A stretch of 64,000 nucleotides of DNA from DASSJF01 sp035934535 (lineage in GTDB: Bacteria; Sysuimicrobiota; Sysuimicrobiia; Sysuimicrobiales; Segetimicrobiaceae): assembly GCA_035934535.1 (NCBI GenBank), contig DASYXS010000020.1:4953-68952 (forward strand), given 5' to 3'. The notes beneath the pieces are model-generated. The model was not told the origin of the DNA, did no database searches, and saw nothing but the letters and a program-made list of their open reading frames with translations. Positions 33,165 through 40,587 of the stretch are shown piece after piece (the stretch's first letter is position 1; each line of letters opens with the position of its first letter). The position numbers and the translations under genes are program-made.

Positions 33165-34137
33165 CGAGCGGCACTCCCTTCCGCAGCGCGCCCCCCGCGG
33201 GCGAAGCCGGCGGGCGCGCCGGGCCGATGATCCGCGCGTAGACCTCCGTGACGGCGCCCAGGAGTCCGGTCGGCCGCCAGAGGATGACCGCGATCAGGAT
33301 CACCGAGTACAGCGCCAGCTGCACGCCCGCGTGGGCGCCGCCGCCGAGCCAGCTTTGGAGCAGCGCGGAGGCAGGCTCCAGGAGCGCCGAGCCGAGGACC
33401 GGTCCCCACGGGGTGCCGATGCCGCCCACGATGGACACCAGCGCCGCCTCCACCGAGACGTTGAAGCTGAACGCGGTGTTCGGATCGATGAAGTAGATGT
33501 ACTGCACGTAAAACGTCCCCGCCAGCCCGGTCAGGAACGCGCTGACCAGGTAGATATCGCGTTTGATCCGCGGGACGTTGACGCCGACGGCTTCGGCCGC
33601 GTGCTGGTCCTCACCCACGGCCACCAGGTAGTACCCCAGCCATGATCGCTCGACCCAATAGGTGACCGCCAGTCCGGCCGCGAGCAGGCCGAGCGCGAGA
33701 TAATAGTAGGCGGCCTTGCCGGCGAACTGCATCATCAACGGCGAATTGCCGAGATTGGGGATCGTGGTGCCGACCGCGCCCCACGCGAAATCGCGAAACT
33801 TCAGAAAGAGCAGCATCAACGCCTGCGCCGTGCCGATAGTGGCGATCGCGAAGTAGGGGCCGCGCAGCCGGAAGCACAACGCGCCGATCGGCAGGCTGGC
33901 CAGCGCGGCCACGACGCCCCCCGCGATCATGCCGATCCAGGGGGAGATGCCGGCGCGGATCAACAGCAGCGTCGACGTATAGGCGCCGAGCCCGAAGTAC
34001 GCCGCGTGGCCCAATGACAGCTGCTGGGCGTACCCGCCCAAAAGATTCCAGGCCGCCCCGATGAACGCGAACAGAAACACCCGGATGCAGATGTCCAGGG
34101 CGAAGGCGTTCGAGACCGCCAGCGGCAGCGCGACCAC
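33157..34137 (-). CDS. livM: Branched-chain amino acid-type ABC transporter permease, LivM (start uncertain)
   Basis: At least 326 residues, about nine membrane helices. LivM signatures are WNLLGGYAQQLSLGHAAYFGLGAYTS, LRGPYFAIATIGTAQALML, AVGEDQHAAEAVGVNVPRIKRDIYLVSAFLTGLAGTFY and GGIGTPWGPVLGSALLEP. GTG 34137 is the first standard start, but it cuts into the first helix. Family-like hydrophobic codons continue upstream to about 34200, next to the livH stop, without ATG, GTG or TTG. A CTG or other rare start near 34165-34200 is possible. Confidence 0.9.
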   Translation of the reverse strand: MVALPLAVSNAFALDICIRVFLFAFIGAAWNLLGGYAQQLSLGHAAYFGLGAYTSTLLLIRAGISPWIGMIAGGVVAALASLPIGALCFRLRGPYFAIATIGTAQALMLLFLKFRDFAWGAVGTTIPNLGNSPLMMQFAGKAAYYYLALGLLAAGLAVTYWVERSWLGYYLVAVGEDQHAAEAVGVNVPRIKRDIYLVSAFLTGLAGTFYVQYIYFIDPNTAFSFNVSVEAALVSIVGGIGTPWGPVLGSALLEPASALLQSWLGGGAHAGVQLALYSVILIAVILWRPTGLLGAVTEVYARIIGPARPPASPAGGALRKGVPLDG

Positions 34138-34187
34138 GGCCAGCGCCGCGGCCAGCGCCAGCGCCTGCAGACCGCGCGGTCCCGGTG

Positions 34188-35057
34188 CTATCGTGTTTGC
34201 CCGCCGTAAAGGCCGCCCGGGCGGACGGCCAGCGTGACCAGCAGCATGGCGAAGACCACGATCAGGCCCGAGTCTGCGCCGACGAACTGGACGCCGAGAG
34301 ACTCCGCCATCCCCATCATCAGCCCCGCGATCAACGCTCCCCGGACGTTTCCGAGCGTGCCCAGCACGACGGCAACGAACGCGAACAGTACAAACTGCTG
34401 CCCGACGGTGGGATAGGCGGGGTAGAACGGCATCAACAGCGAGCCCGCGGCGCCGGCCAGGGCGAGCGCCAGGCCTACCGCGACCGAGAAGACCCGGTCG
34501 GGGTTGACGCCCATCAGCATCGCCACGTCCCGGTTCTGCGCCGCCGCCCGCATCGCCTTGCCGAGATCGGTCGTCCGGAGGAAGATCTCGAGGGCGGCGC
34601 TCAACAGCATCGCGACGGCGAACGCGATCACGCGGGGGACGCTGAGGTACAGCGGCCCCAGGCGCAGGGACGCGAACGTGTAGCCCGTCTGCACGGTCCG
34701 GTAGTCGGCGGTGAACAGCAGCAGCGCCACGTTCATGAGGAGCAGCGAGATCGCAAAGGTCAGGAAGATCTGCGGCATGTCCCCGAGGCCCAGCACCCGC
34801 CGGAGCAGGAACTTCTGGAAGAACACGCCGCACACGAACAGCGCCGGCATCGAGACGGCGAGCGACGCCAGCGGGTCGAGCCGGATGAGCGTCGCCAGCC
34901 AGTAGCTGATGTACATGCCGATCATCACGAACTCGCCCTGGGCGAAGTTGACGATCTTGACTACGCCGAAGATCAGCGTGACCCCGATACTGACGAGCGC
35001 GTAGATGCCGCCGATCAGCAGGCCGTTGACGACCGCCTGGGCGACGACAGCCGTCAT
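34188..35057 (-). CDS. livH: Branched-chain amino acid-type ABC transporter permease, LivH
   Basis: 289 residues, about eight membrane helices. Signatures are GLLIGGIYALVSIGVTLIFGVVKIVNFAQGEFVMIGMY near the N-terminus, LGKAMRAAAQNRDVAMLMGVNPDRVFS (coupling region) and GTLGNVRGALIAGLMMGMAESLG. The tail RPGGLYGG is typical. It lies 16 bases after livK and directly upstream of livM, with which it forms the channel. Confidence 0.95.
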   Translation of the reverse strand: MTAVVAQAVVNGLLIGGIYALVSIGVTLIFGVVKIVNFAQGEFVMIGMYISYWLATLIRLDPLASLAVSMPALFVCGVFFQKFLLRRVLGLGDMPQIFLTFAISLLLMNVALLLFTADYRTVQTGYTFASLRLGPLYLSVPRVIAFAVAMLLSAALEIFLRTTDLGKAMRAAAQNRDVAMLMGVNPDRVFSVAVGLALALAGAAGSLLMPFYPAYPTVGQQFVLFAFVAVVLGTLGNVRGALIAGLMMGMAESLGVQFVGADSGLIVVFAMLLVTLAVRPGGLYGGQTR

Positions 35058-35073
35058 GGCCGGTTCGCCGCGG

Positions 35074-36312
35074 CTACTTCATCAAGGGAGCGCGGGCGTC
35101 GGCCTTCGGAAACACGGCCACGAGGTCGCCGTGCTGCCACTGCACGCCGACCGGATGCGCGTAGATGTTCTTGCCGGTTTGATCGAACTTCACCTTGCCG
35201 CCGGGACACATCGCCGCGTAGCCGGCGGAGACGTCGAGGGACGCCAGGGCGTCGCGCACCTTCACCGGGTCCGGGGACGCCGCCCGCTCGAGCGCGTTCG
35301 CGATCATGAACGTCTGGGCCACCAGGCCGCCGGCGTACTCGAAGATGAACTCGCCGTACGCCTTTTGATAGGCGTCGTTGACGCGCCGCGCGTCCGCGTC
35401 GATGTCGTGGTTCCAGTGCGCCACGCCGAGCAGCCCCTCCGCGTCCTTCCCGACCCCCTTGTAGAACTCGGGCTGCACGAACCCGCCCGACCCTCCGTTG
35501 ATCGGAATGTTGACGCCCATCTGCTTCATCGTGCGCACGATGAGGATCAGGTCGTTCAGATACGAGACGGCGACGAGCATCCCCGCGCCGGAGGCCCGCA
35601 CCTTGTTCACGAGCGGCGTGGCGTCGGTGAAGCCGGCCGAGTACGGCTCGAACATGATGATCTCCACGCCTTCGCCGGCGGCCTGATCCTGGAGCCCCTT
35701 CGAGGTCGCGGTGCCGAAGGCCGTGTTCTCAAACACGACCGCCACCTTGGGCTTGCCGCTCACCAGTTTGGACATCTGGAGAATCGCCTTCGCAAACTGC
35801 GATGCGCGCGCAAAGGGCGTGAAGGTGAACCGGCGGCCGCCTTGATTGAGCTGGTCCGTGCTGGACCCGGTCAGCAGCGGCACCTGGTGCCGTTCGGCCA
35901 CTTCGCTGGCGATCAGGGTCAAGGCACTCGCGTAGCAGCCGTGAATCGCGGAGAGCCGGTTGCTGGTGATCAGCCGCTCCGTCTCGGTCCGGGTGACGGT
36001 GGGGTCGCTTTGGATATCCGACGTGATAAGGTTGAGTTTGGCGCCGCCGAGCGCCCGAATGCCGCCTCTGTCGTTGACCATCCGGACGGCGAGTCTGGCG
36101 GCGTTGACGATGCCCTGGCCGATCTGCGCCAGGCCGCCGGTCACGGGATACAGACCCCCAATGTTAATGGTGGGCGCCGTCGCCGCGGAGAGACGGGCAA
36201 TGCCCCCGTACGCGGAAAGCGCGCCGGCGGTGACCGCGCTGCGTGCGGCCGTCGCGAGCAGACCTCGCCGGGTATAGCGTCGTGACAACGACGTGCCGCG
36301 CGGTTTCGCCAC
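35074..36312 (-). CDS. livK: Branched-chain amino acid-type ABC transporter substrate-binding protein, LivK-like
   Basis: 412 residues. A Tat-like N-terminus (RRYTRRGLLATAARSAVTAG, residues about 11-30) suggests export of a folded protein. The periplasmic binding fold I follows: INIGGLYPVTGGLAQIGQGIVNAARLAVRMVNDRGGI, with AIHGCYASALTLIASEVAERHQVPLLTG as the ligand-site strand. GTG 36312 has a GGAGGT site; codons upstream to 36378 overlap the promoter and are not used. The gene is driven by the strong promoter at 36362-36391 and is probably repressed by the divergent GntR protein. Confidence 0.93.
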   Translation of the reverse strand: MAKPRGTSLSRRYTRRGLLATAARSAVTAGALSAYGGIARLSAATAPTINIGGLYPVTGGLAQIGQGIVNAARLAVRMVNDRGGIRALGGAKLNLITSDIQSDPTVTRTETERLITSNRLSAIHGCYASALTLIASEVAERHQVPLLTGSSTDQLNQGGRRFTFTPFARASQFAKAILQMSKLVSGKPKVAVVFENTAFGTATSKGLQDQAAGEGVEIIMFEPYSAGFTDATPLVNKVRASGAGMLVAVSYLNDLILIVRTMKQMGVNIPINGGSGGFVQPEFYKGVGKDAEGLLGVAHWNHDIDADARRVNDAYQKAYGEFIFEYAGGLVAQTFMIANALERAASPDPVKVRDALASLDVSAGYAAMCPGGKVKFDQTGKNIYAHPVGVQWQHGDLVAVFPKADARAPLMK

Positions 36313-36349
36313 TTTGGGACCTCCTTGGTTGCAGCTCGTGCCCAGGCCC

Positions 36350-36391
36350 TTGACAGTCGGCATTATAATTGTCGACAATAGACGATGTCAA
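36350..36391. promoter_or_regulatory. Divergent livK/GntR promoter region with shared palindromic operator
   Basis: Minus strand (livK): TTGACA (36386-36391), 18-base spacer, TATAAT (36362-36367), a full consensus match. Plus strand (GntR): TTGACA (36350-36355), 18-base spacer, GACAAT (36374-36379). The 12-bp palindrome ATTGTCGACAAT (36368-36379) lies in the livK spacer and covers the GntR -10 box. This fits a GntR/FCD operator that represses both directions until ligand binds; the ligand-release part is inference. Confidence 0.85.
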
Positions 36392-37125
36392 GCGATTCAC
36401 CAATTCGACGCATGGGGACTGTGTTGGAAACTCCGATTCAGCGTGAAATCCTTCGCGATAAGATCTTTGACGTTCTCAAGACTTGGATCCTAAACGGCAC
36501 GCTCGCGCCGGGCGAGCGGATCGTCGAATCGAGCGTGGCAAGGCAGCTGCAGGTGAGCCGGGCGCCGCTGCGCGAGGCGCTGTGGCTTCTCGCGAACGTC
36601 GGGCTCGTGCGGTTCAGGCCGCATCAAGGGGCGTTCGTCGCCACGCTGTCCGAGCAAGACGTCAAGGAGATTTTCGAAATTCGCGAGACCCTGGAAACCC
36701 ACGCCGCGAAGAAGGTGCGCGCCGCGCTCACGCGCGAAAACGAGAACCGCCTCGAGGGCGCGCTCCGCGCTCTGGAAAATGCCGCCCGCGACCGCGACGT
36801 AACGCGCTGCACCAACGCGGACCTGGATTTTCACCGGACGCTCTGCGAGCTTTCCGGCAACCGGCATCTCACAGAGATCCTCAACGACGTCTCAACCCGA
36901 TTCTTCGCCTACGAACTGATTCGGGATCTGCGCAACCCGGGCGGCTACCAGTTCGAGGAGAAGGTCGCCGAGCACCGCGAGCTGCTTCGCCTCATTTTCA
37001 CGGGCACGGATCGGGAAATCGAAACGGGGTTCCGGGAGCTCTTCGCCCGCTTCCTCGGCCACGTCCTCACGCGCTTCCGGGCGAACGAAGGCGTCACGCC
37101 GGCCGTTACGCGCGGCGCAGGGTGA
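36385..37125 (+). CDS. GntR-family transcriptional regulator, FCD subfamily
   Basis: 246 residues. The winged helix spans residues about 18-85 (IVESSVARQLQVSRAPLREALWLLANVGLVRF). The all-helical FCD ligand domain follows, with metal-type residues in ADLDFHRTLCELSGN (Asp146, His150) and AEHREL (His197). The predicted transcription start almost coincides with ATG 36385, so the mRNA is likely leaderless; an internal ATG at 36412 is the alternative. It is divergent from livKHMGF and is the obvious local regulator of that importer, probably sensing the imported acid. Confidence 0.93.
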   Translation: MSSDSPIRRMGTVLETPIQREILRDKIFDVLKTWILNGTLAPGERIVESSVARQLQVSRAPLREALWLLANVGLVRFRPHQGAFVATLSEQDVKEIFEIRETLETHAAKKVRAALTRENENRLEGALRALENAARDRDVTRCTNADLDFHRTLCELSGNRHLTEILNDVSTRFFAYELIRDLRNPGGYQFEEKVAEHRELLRLIFTGTDREIETGFRELFARFLGHVLTRFRANEGVTPAVTRGAG

Positions 37126-37339
37126 TATAGCCGACCACGAGCACCAGCACCCCGACGAGAACAACCGCCGTCGGGGCGTCGACCGATGCCGGGGTGGGCC
37201 AGGTGTTGGGGACGACCCGATACATCGAGCCGGCCACCGAGCCGACTGCGCGCGACAGCGCATCCTGCAGTCCGCGTGCAGTCGGGACGGTCATCTGCGA
37301 AACCGTGCTGAACGAGTTCAGGACGTACTCCAATGTCAC
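37106..37339 (-). CDS. Small single-helix membrane protein
   Basis: About 77 residues with one C-terminal helix (APTAVVLVGVLVLVVGYITL) ending in RRA, a tail-anchored layout. GTG 37339 is only 2 bases from the ribosome site AAGGGAGG; TTG 37333 has better spacing and is the likelier start. Its 3' end overlaps the GntR gene by 20 bases on the opposite strand. I do not recognise the family. Confidence 0.5.
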   Translation of the reverse strand: MTLEYVLNSFSTVSQMTVPTARGLQDALSRAVGSVAGSMYRVVPNTWPTPASVDAPTAVVLVGVLVLVVGYITLRRA

Positions 37340-37402
37340 GGCCTCCCTTCTGGTGCCGTCTTCATCGCCCGCCGGTCGCCGGACCGTCCGCTGAGCCGCC
37401 GG

Positions 37403-37840
37403 TTAGGGTCTGTATCCGGCAGGCCACACGATAAACGTACCGACCTGGCCGAGCGACGCGTGATTGTACTGCTCGCACAAGAAGTTGAACTGTCCGGGCG
37501 TCTGCGGCACGAACGTCACGTCGGCGGTCTTGCCGTTATCGACCAGGACGTATTTCCAGCCGTCGCCTTTCGCCACGCCTTGTTGCGCGTCGCCGGTCAC
37601 GGTGTAGTTCAGGCTTTGAAAGAACGGGGACGCGATGCTGTGCACCCGGCCCGGATGGGTCTTGTCGTCGTTGGTGACTCGTAGCGTGATTCGATCGCCG
37701 ACGTTCATCGTGACGACGCTGGGGTCGTACTTGAACGATACCATCGAGATGTTGATGGTTCGAGCCGGCGGGGTCTGTGCCGATGTCACGAAGCTGGAGC
37801 CAGTCAGCAGCGTCGCCGCGAGAACCGTTGCCGCCGTCAA
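37403..37840 (-). CDS. Exported cupredoxin-like copper protein
   Basis: About 145 residues. A signal-peptide-like start (TVLAATLLTGSSFVTSAQ) precedes a cupredoxin fold: strand INISMVSFKYDPSVVTMNVGD, His67 (GRVHSIAS), Cys122 and His127 (FLCEQYNHASLGQ), the expected type 1 copper ligands. Gln132 stands where most plastocyanins have an axial Met, as in stellacyanin-type sites. TTG 37840 is the only conventional start near, but the GGGGAGGG site lies 18 bases further up; an upstream CTG or ATT start may be real. Role: periplasmic electron transfer or copper binding. Confidence 0.75.
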   Translation of the reverse strand: MTAATVLAATLLTGSSFVTSAQTPPARTINISMVSFKYDPSVVTMNVGDRITLRVTNDDKTHPGRVHSIASPFFQSLNYTVTGDAQQGVAKGDGWKYVLVDNGKTADVTFVPQTPGQFNFLCEQYNHASLGQVGTFIVWPAGYRP

Positions 37841-37938
37841 CCGGATTGTCAGGCGAATCCCTCCCCTGTCGCGTCGCTGGCCTGATCATAGCACCATCCG
37901 GAGAGGAATCCAGTGCGCACCTCGAAAAGTGGCGGCGC

Positions 37939-39843
37939 ATGAGTGATCGGACCCCGGCACCCTCGGCCGTCGAGCCGGTTGAGGATCTCCTACGCCGCGT
38001 GCCGTTTTTTCGGGATCTCGACCGCATTGAGGCTGCCCGGCTGGTCGGCGCGCTGGAAAAGGCTTACTTTACCGCCGGCACGCTGATCTTCTCCGAAGGC
38101 GCGGAGGCCGACTCACTGTTCTTGCTCGAGGCCGGCAAGGTTCAGGTTTCCGTCGCGGCCGAAGGCGGCGAGCGGTCCGTGGCGGTTCTCGAGGCCCCTG
38201 GATACTTCGGCGAACTCGGCCTGCTCCTCGCGCGTCGCACCGGCTCCGTGCGTGCGCTGACCGACGTTGAGACATGGACGCTCCCTCGCCACCGGTTCAA
38301 CCAGGTGGTCCGCGAGCGCGGGGCCGTAGGCGTGGCCGTGGCCGCGTCTCTGGCCCGGTTGATCGAAGACCGTTCCCGCGAGCACGCGGGGGGCACGGCC
38401 GTGGCGCGGGCACCGGCCGCCCCCGCGGCGGCGCCGGAAGCGGCATGGCCCCGCCCGTGGCGCATCGCCGCGGCCGCGGCGCCCGTACTCCTGCCCCTCG
38501 CCTTGTGGCTGGTCCCGCCCCCGGCCGGCCTGACCACTCGCGGGTGGCACGTCGGACTCATCGTCCTCGGGGCGGCGCTCGGTTGGCTGCTCCAACCGGT
38601 GCCCGATTTCGTGATCGGCCTGGCGATGACGACGGCCTGGGGACTGACCGGACTCGTCCCCATCACGCTCGCGTTTGCCGGATTTGCCAGCCCGACATGG
38701 GTCCTCGCGTTCGGGGCGATCGGCCTCGCCGCCGCCATGGCGCGCTCGGGGCTCCTGTTCAGGTTCGCACTCCTGCTCCTCAGAACCTTACCGGCCACGC
38801 ACACCGGTCAACTCTTCGCGCTGTTGATCGGCGGCGTATTGACGACCCCGCTGGTACCCGCGGTGAACGCCCGGATTTCTTCCGCAAGCGGGCTCGCGCG
38901 CGAAGTGGCGCAGGCCCTGGGATACGGTGAGCGGAGCCGCGCGAGCGCCGGCCTCGCGTTTGCGGGATTCATCGGCAATTCGACCTTCAGCAGCGTCTTT
39001 CTCACGGGGCTGGCGACCAACTTCTTTCTGCTCGGCCTCCTGCCGGCGGCCGAGCGGGCGCGCGCCGACTGGCTCTCGTGGCTTGCGGACGCCGCCCCGG
39101 TCGGGCTCCTGGTATTTGTCGGGGCGCTGGCGGCCCTGCTGTTCTTCTTTCGCCCCGAGCGCGCCTCAACGATCGCACCGGAGGCATTGCGGCGGCAGCG
39201 GCGAGTCTTGGGGGCGCTTTCGAAACACGAGATCGTGACGATCGTGGCAGTCGCCGTCTTCCTCGCCGGGATGCTGCTCGAGCCGGTGCTCCGCATCGAC
39301 CCGGCCTGGCTGGCGACGACCGCGCTCGTCATCGTCCTGGCCGGTGGCGTCCTCGATTCGGCGACCTTTCGCAGCGGGATACAGTGGGGATTTCTCATCC
39401 TCTTCGGGCTCCTGGTCGGTTCCGGGGCGGTATTCCGCACCGTCGGGATCGACCGGTGGATCGCGCGGGAGCTGGCGCCGCTCGTGTACCTCGCGGGACA
39501 ACCGGCCGTCCTGGTGGCGGTGCTCGGCGCGCTCATCGCGGCCTGCCGCTTGGTGCTGCCCCGCGTCCCGGCAAATTTTCTGCTGATCCTGGCCTTGCTG
39601 CCGGTCGCCCCGCAGTTGCGGCTCTCCCCTTGGCTCGTCGGTTTCATCGTGCTCACGGTGGGCAACACGTGGCTGTTCCCCGGCCTCAGCGATTTCTACA
39701 TCGTGATGAGGGAGAACACCAGAGGCGAGATGTTTACCGACCGCGACGGGCTCCGGGTCGGCGTGCTGGTGACGATGTTGGTCTTGATGGCAATTACGGC
39801 CGCTGTACCGTACTGGCGGGCGATCGGGCTGATCACCCGGTGA
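37939..39843 (+). CDS. Fusion of a cyclic-nucleotide-binding domain to a DASS/SLC13-type anion transporter
   Basis: 634 residues. Residues about 15-150 form a Crp-type cyclic-nucleotide-binding domain (LRRVPFFRDLDRIEAARL, GTLIFSEGAEADSLFLLEAGKVQV, GYFGELGLLLARRTGSVRALTD). A Pro/Ala-rich linker follows (about 160-185), then about 12 membrane helices of the divalent-anion:Na symporter type, with GFIGNSTFSSVFLTGLATNFF and GNTWLFPGLSDFYIVM near the ends of the two repeats. The layout suggests transport gated by cAMP or cGMP, which is inference; the class III cyclase at 42579 is a possible source. ATG 37939 has no strong ribosome site. Confidence 0.87.
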   Translation: MSDRTPAPSAVEPVEDLLRRVPFFRDLDRIEAARLVGALEKAYFTAGTLIFSEGAEADSLFLLEAGKVQVSVAAEGGERSVAVLEAPGYFGELGLLLARRTGSVRALTDVETWTLPRHRFNQVVRERGAVGVAVAASLARLIEDRSREHAGGTAVARAPAAPAAAPEAAWPRPWRIAAAAAPVLLPLALWLVPPPAGLTTRGWHVGLIVLGAALGWLLQPVPDFVIGLAMTTAWGLTGLVPITLAFAGFASPTWVLAFGAIGLAAAMARSGLLFRFALLLLRTLPATHTGQLFALLIGGVLTTPLVPAVNARISSASGLAREVAQALGYGERSRASAGLAFAGFIGNSTFSSVFLTGLATNFFLLGLLPAAERARADWLSWLADAAPVGLLVFVGALAALLFFFRPERASTIAPEALRRQRRVLGALSKHEIVTIVAVAVFLAGMLLEPVLRIDPAWLATTALVIVLAGGVLDSATFRSGIQWGFLILFGLLVGSGAVFRTVGIDRWIARELAPLVYLAGQPAVLVAVLGALIAACRLVLPRVPANFLLILALLPVAPQLRLSPWLVGFIVLTVGNTWLFPGLSDFYIVMRENTRGEMFTDRDGLRVGVLVTMLVLMAITAAVPYWRAIGLITR

Positions 39844-39873
39844 CACCGGACGAGGCCCGTTCGGGCCGGGGCG

Positions 39874-40398
39874 TCAGGCGGTGCGGTGGGCCGGCCGGCG
39901 CGCGGGGCGCACGCCGAACATCCTCTGCCACGGAACCCAGAACGCCTCCTTGGGCGGCGGTGGCACCGCCGGGCCAAGAAGATCTCTCCCGGTCATCAGC
40001 GAGACCAAGGCGTCGCCGATCATCTCTTCGAGTACGGCGGATGCAGCCTCGTCAAATTCCTGATCGGTCGCGTAGGCGGCGCGTCGAATCCCGCTGTGCA
40101 GGTGCGCCGCGACGTCCCAACGCTCCTCCGTCAAGCGCGCGACGAGCGAGTAGGACGATCCGGCACGAATGCGGAATCGGGCGGGGCCGATCTTCCGGTG
40201 AAGCTGAAGCAGGATGGGCTGTTCGGTCGACGCCACGAACGCCTGGGCGACGTCGAAGCAATGGGCCGCGAGGCGTTCCACCCGCTCCTCGAGCTCTTGG
40301 AGCTTCGCTTCGCGCTGGGCCAAAAACCGAGCGCGCTCCTGGAGCTCGCTCTCCAGCTCCTCCACCCTCTTGCGGAGATGCTCACTTGCGACGCCCAC
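39874..40398 (-). CDS. Coiled-coil protein of unknown function
   Basis: 174 residues. The N-terminal third (about 5-50) is a heptad coiled coil (HLRKRVEELESELQERARFL). The rest is a compact domain with FRIRAGSSYSLVARLTEERWDVAAHLHSGIRRAAYATDQEFDEAASAVLEEM and a Pro-rich tail. GTG 40398 follows GGGGGGAC. It converges with the transporter fusion. I do not recognise the family. Confidence 0.65.
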   Translation of the reverse strand: MGVASEHLRKRVEELESELQERARFLAQREAKLQELEERVERLAAHCFDVAQAFVASTEQPILLQLHRKIGPARFRIRAGSSYSLVARLTEERWDVAAHLHSGIRRAAYATDQEFDEAASAVLEEMIGDALVSLMTGRDLLGPAVPPPPKEAFWVPWQRMFGVRPARRPAHRTA

Positions 40399-40587
40399 CG
40401 GGTCCCCCCCGTATCGGCCTTGTCATGCGAGCATCAAACACTCTCTTACCGTCCAATCTTACACTACGGCGTCTCCTCGGGCAAGGATTTTTGACGCCTC
40501 CCCAGAAAATGACGGCAGGTTTGCCGGGGTGATGCGGCGCGTTCACCGCTCCTTGAGGGGGGACGGGGCACAGGGCCCTCTGGGTAT

